A DNA stretch of 8,565 bases from NCBI GenBank assembly GCA_937910655.1, contig CALEMV010000142.1, forward strand, positions 1 to 8,565, written 5' to 3'. The translations under genes were made by a program, and so were the position numbers. The notes under the pieces were generated by a model. It had not been told where the DNA came from, made no database searches, and saw nothing but the letters and a program-made list of their open reading frames with translations. Within the stretch, counting starts at the first letter, position 1. Every line of letters begins with the position of its first letter. Source of the stretch: an uncultured Solobacterium sp. Its GTDB lineage: Bacteria > Bacillota_I > Bacilli_A > Erysipelotrichales > Erysipelotrichaceae. Below are positions 6,521 to 8,565 of the stretch, in pieces.

Positions 6521-7694
6521 TACATATCGCATTGATTTTAGTAACGGTATCTCTGAGGAAACTTTACTTTCACTCATGATGTTATACCAACCACTAATCG
6601 GTAAAGATGCGACAGTTTTATACTTAACACTTATTGCGGAAGGCAAAACCCAAAAGGGTTTTGAAAAACATCAACGCTTACTAGTGTTAGCAGATTTAGA
6701 TATCAATGCGCTAGATAAAGCATGTACAAAACTAGAAGAATACATGTTGATGAGAACATATGTAAAGACGACAGAACTATGCGACCAATATATCTATGTT
6801 CTAAATAGTCCAATTCATACAAAAGATTTCTTAAAATCAAATGTATTTATGAATCGTTATGAACGTACTGTTGGAAAAGATGAGACATCTACTACAATGA
6901 CTCATTTAAACGCAAATAATGCATCCTTACGTGGTTATAAAGAAGTCACAAAGGCAGTCAAGTTCTTACCAGAAGATCTCTTAGACCGTCATATTGAGTT
7001 TGATGCACTACAGCCACGTTATCAATTCGCAATGGATGATCAAACAATTAACTTTGATTATGAAAAGTTCATTGCGACGACAAGTACACTGGTATTCCCG
7101 GCTGAACTTCGCACGCAGGAAAATTTAAGTTTAATTGGTAAACTAGCGACAATCTATGGTTTATCTGTAGATAAGATGCGTATCTTAGTCAACCGTTGTA
7201 TCAATTTACAGACGATGACATTTGATGGTGCAAAGTTAAAGATATACGCATCACGTACAGAATCTGATGTAAAACCAGGAAGTGATCCATATTCTTTGCC
7301 ACCTGTATCTTTCTTACAGGCAAAGCAAGGTGGGGCAAAGGTTACACAGTTAGAAAAGAGTATCTTAGAACATCTAGCAATCGACATGCATTTTAGTAAT
7401 GAAGTGATCAACGTGATGATTGAACATATTCTAAAGATTTCGCAAAATCGTTTGAATCGTAATTTTGTAGATATGGTTGCGGCAGAGTGGGCTAGAGATG
7501 GTGTTACTACCAAGCAACAAGCTCTACAACAACGTAAGAAAATCATACGTCAAACCCCACAGGTTAACAGTGGTGTTAAGATTGGGATGCCAGAATATAT
7601 ACGTCAACAAGAAGAAGGCACTCTACCAGAAGGTACAGTCGCATCCGCAGAACTATTAGAACGATTACAAAAACTACAGAAGGGAGATGAGTAA
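6501..7694 (+). CDS. dnaB: Replication initiation and membrane attachment protein DnaB (DnaD-like primosome protein)
   Basis: This is the Bacillota DnaB, unrelated to the E. coli DnaB helicase. It works with DnaD and DnaI to load the replicative helicase at oriC and at restart sites. The 397-residue protein (B. subtilis DnaB is 472) starts with the family's typical N-terminal region (about 13-47, including LLSLMMLYQPLIGKDATVLY), probably winged-helix. A linker follows, then a DnaB_2/DnaD-like helical domain (about 285-345) ending in FVDMVAAEW (322-330), the counterpart of the YxxxIxxxW motif of this domain, and a charged tail. The ATG at 6501 is chosen because AAGGA (6488-6492) is 8 bases upstream; the ATG at 6510 would be too close to any site. 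The start lies within the last 20 bases of coaE, suggesting coupled translation. dnaI follows 3 bases after the stop. Confidence 0.9.
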   Translation: MERMPTSTYRIDFSNGISEETLLSLMMLYQPLIGKDATVLYLTLIAEGKTQKGFEKHQRLLVLADLDINALDKACTKLEEYMLMRTYVKTTELCDQYIYVLNSPIHTKDFLKSNVFMNRYERTVGKDETSTTMTHLNANNASLRGYKEVTKAVKFLPEDLLDRHIEFDALQPRYQFAMDDQTINFDYEKFIATTSTLVFPAELRTQENLSLIGKLATIYGLSVDKMRILVNRCINLQTMTFDGAKLKIYASRTESDVKPGSDPYSLPPVSFLQAKQGGAKVTQLEKSILEHLAIDMHFSNEVINVMIEHILKISQNRLNRNFVDMVAAEWARDGVTTKQQALQQRKKIIRQTPQVNSGVKIGMPEYIRQQEEGTLPEGTVASAELLERLQKLQKGDE

Positions 7695-7697
7695 TTC

Positions 7698-8565
7698 ATG
7701 GAAGCACTAAATATCAAAGAGATTCCAATGACAGAACAGCAGAAACAAGAAACGCAATCGCTCCAAGATGAATTACGTAAAGACCCTGTAGTTGTCGAGC
7801 TGTTTCAAAGAAACAAACTCGATGAAAGATATTTGGATACATCCCCATGGAAGATTCATGCATGGAGAAAAAGTTTTGAACCATGCTTGCACTGTACGGG
7901 TTTAAATCAATGCAAGCAGAGAGTAAAGGGATACTATGATGACTTAGAGGATAATGGTATCCTTCAAAATGTACAAACACCATGTAAATTCCAACGAGCA
8001 TATATGGAAAAAACAGCACATTTAGAGAAGTTTAGTGTAAATGATATGCCATCTAATATGTATACAGTATCTTTTGATAAAATCAATTTACTTAAAGAGA
8101 TGGAAGAATACTTACTTGTATGGGAAGCTTGTCGTAGTGCGAACATTCATAATCAAGGACTATACCTACATGGCACAATGGGAAGTGGAAAGACACATCT
8201 TTCTGCCTGTGCCGCAAATGATCATGCCCGTAAAAACGAGACAGTTGCCTTTGTACATTATCCAACATACTGTACAAGAGCCATCGCAACAATGAAGACT
8301 TCGGAATATAAAATAGAGCTTGGTCGATTGATGCGTGCAAAGTTTCTTGTCTTAGATGATATTGGTGCAGAGAGTGTAAACGAATGGAATCGTGATCAAT
8401 TATTGTTGCCACTATTAGAGAAGCGATATACAGAAGGGCTACCAACTTGGTTTACATCCAACTGTGATATTGAATCACTCAAAGAACACTTCCGTTATGT
8501 TGGAAAAGGCAAGGATGATGAACTGAAAGCAGCTCGTATCATAGAGAGAATAACGAGTATGGCAA
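7698..8565 (+). CDS. dnaI: Primosomal helicase loader DnaI (3' end outside window)
   Basis: DnaI is the AAA+ ATPase that places the replicative helicase on DNA together with DnaB and DnaD. The frame is open from the ATG at 7698 to the window edge (289 residues seen, probably some 20 missing). The N-terminal domain (about 1-105) contains CLHC (C63, C66), C72 and C96, matching the zinc-binding helicase-interaction domain of the family; which of these bind zinc is not certain. The AAA+ domain has Walker A GTMGSGKT (159-166, K165), Walker B FLVLDD (216-221, D220 and D221), a sensor-1 type TSN (253-255) and a C-terminal RIIERI (280-285) holding the probable arginine finger region. The start has GGGAG (7682-7686) 11 bases upstream, a rather long spacing, so translation may lean on coupling to dnaB, which stops 3 bases earlier. 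Confidence 0.95.
   Translation, partial: MEALNIKEIPMTEQQKQETQSLQDELRKDPVVVELFQRNKLDERYLDTSPWKIHAWRKSFEPCLHCTGLNQCKQRVKGYYDDLEDNGILQNVQTPCKFQRAYMEKTAHLEKFSVNDMPSNMYTVSFDKINLLKEMEEYLLVWEACRSANIHNQGLYLHGTMGSGKTHLSACAANDHARKNETVAFVHYPTYCTRAIATMKTSEYKIELGRLMRAKFLVLDDIGAESVNEWNRDQLLLPLLEKRYTEGLPTWFTSNCDIESLKEHFRYVGKGKDDELKAARIIERITSMA

Noticed and set aside
7714..8019. 101-residue minus-strand frame with hydrophobic stretches
   Set aside because: It is antisense to the N-terminal domain of dnaI, which has clear family signatures; the hydrophobicity is a by-product of the complementary codons.
8092..8445. 117-residue minus-strand reading frame opposite dnaI
   Set aside because: It lies wholly opposite the AAA+ domain of dnaI, has no family resemblance and no visible ribosome binding site; it is a shadow frame.

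Overview
The window looks like core chromosome of a low-GC Bacillota. The best guess is an Erysipelotrichia-type lineage, from the protein style and the gene set; this is inference, because no rRNA or other marker is present. The Bacillota assignment rests on the primosome genes dnaB (the DnaD-like replication initiation protein, not the helicase) and dnaI, which follow polA, mutM and coaE as they do in Bacillus, and on a PolA whose proofreading domain has decayed. There are no mobile elements, CRISPR arrays, tRNAs or rRNAs, and no gene-free stretch longer than about 150 bases.

Layout. Bases 1-236 hold the C-terminal end of a secreted-type NlpC/P60 cell-wall hydrolase (+), closed by a rho-independent terminator. 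Facing it on the minus strand is a PUA-domain 23S rRNA cytosine methyltransferase of the RlmI type (300-1505), whose own terminator hairpin contains its stop codon. A 102-base divergent gap separates this gene from radC (1608-2327, +). After a 150-base spacer with a possible promoter and a small candidate leader ORF comes a tightly packed operon: polA (2478-5093), mutM (5095-5901), coaE (5909-6520), dnaB (6501-7694) and dnaI (7698 to beyond the window end). Junctions in this operon are +1, +7, -20 and +3 bases, so a single transcript is very likely.

How the genes fit together. PolA processes Okazaki fragments and fills repair gaps. MutM removes oxidised guanines and so creates gaps for PolA. 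CoaE makes the last step of coenzyme A and is a metabolic passenger commonly found in this neighbourhood. DnaB and DnaI remodel the origin and load the replicative helicase. RadC, just upstream, is a JAMM-fold protein historically tied to DNA repair.

No clearly new biological system is visible. The most interesting non-gene signal is the polA leader: a 32-codon ORF ends in an ATGA overlap with the polA start and runs through a small hairpin that covers the polA ribosome binding site. Other points are a serine-to-histidine change in polymerase motif A of PolA and a terminator stem that doubles as the end of a coding sequence.
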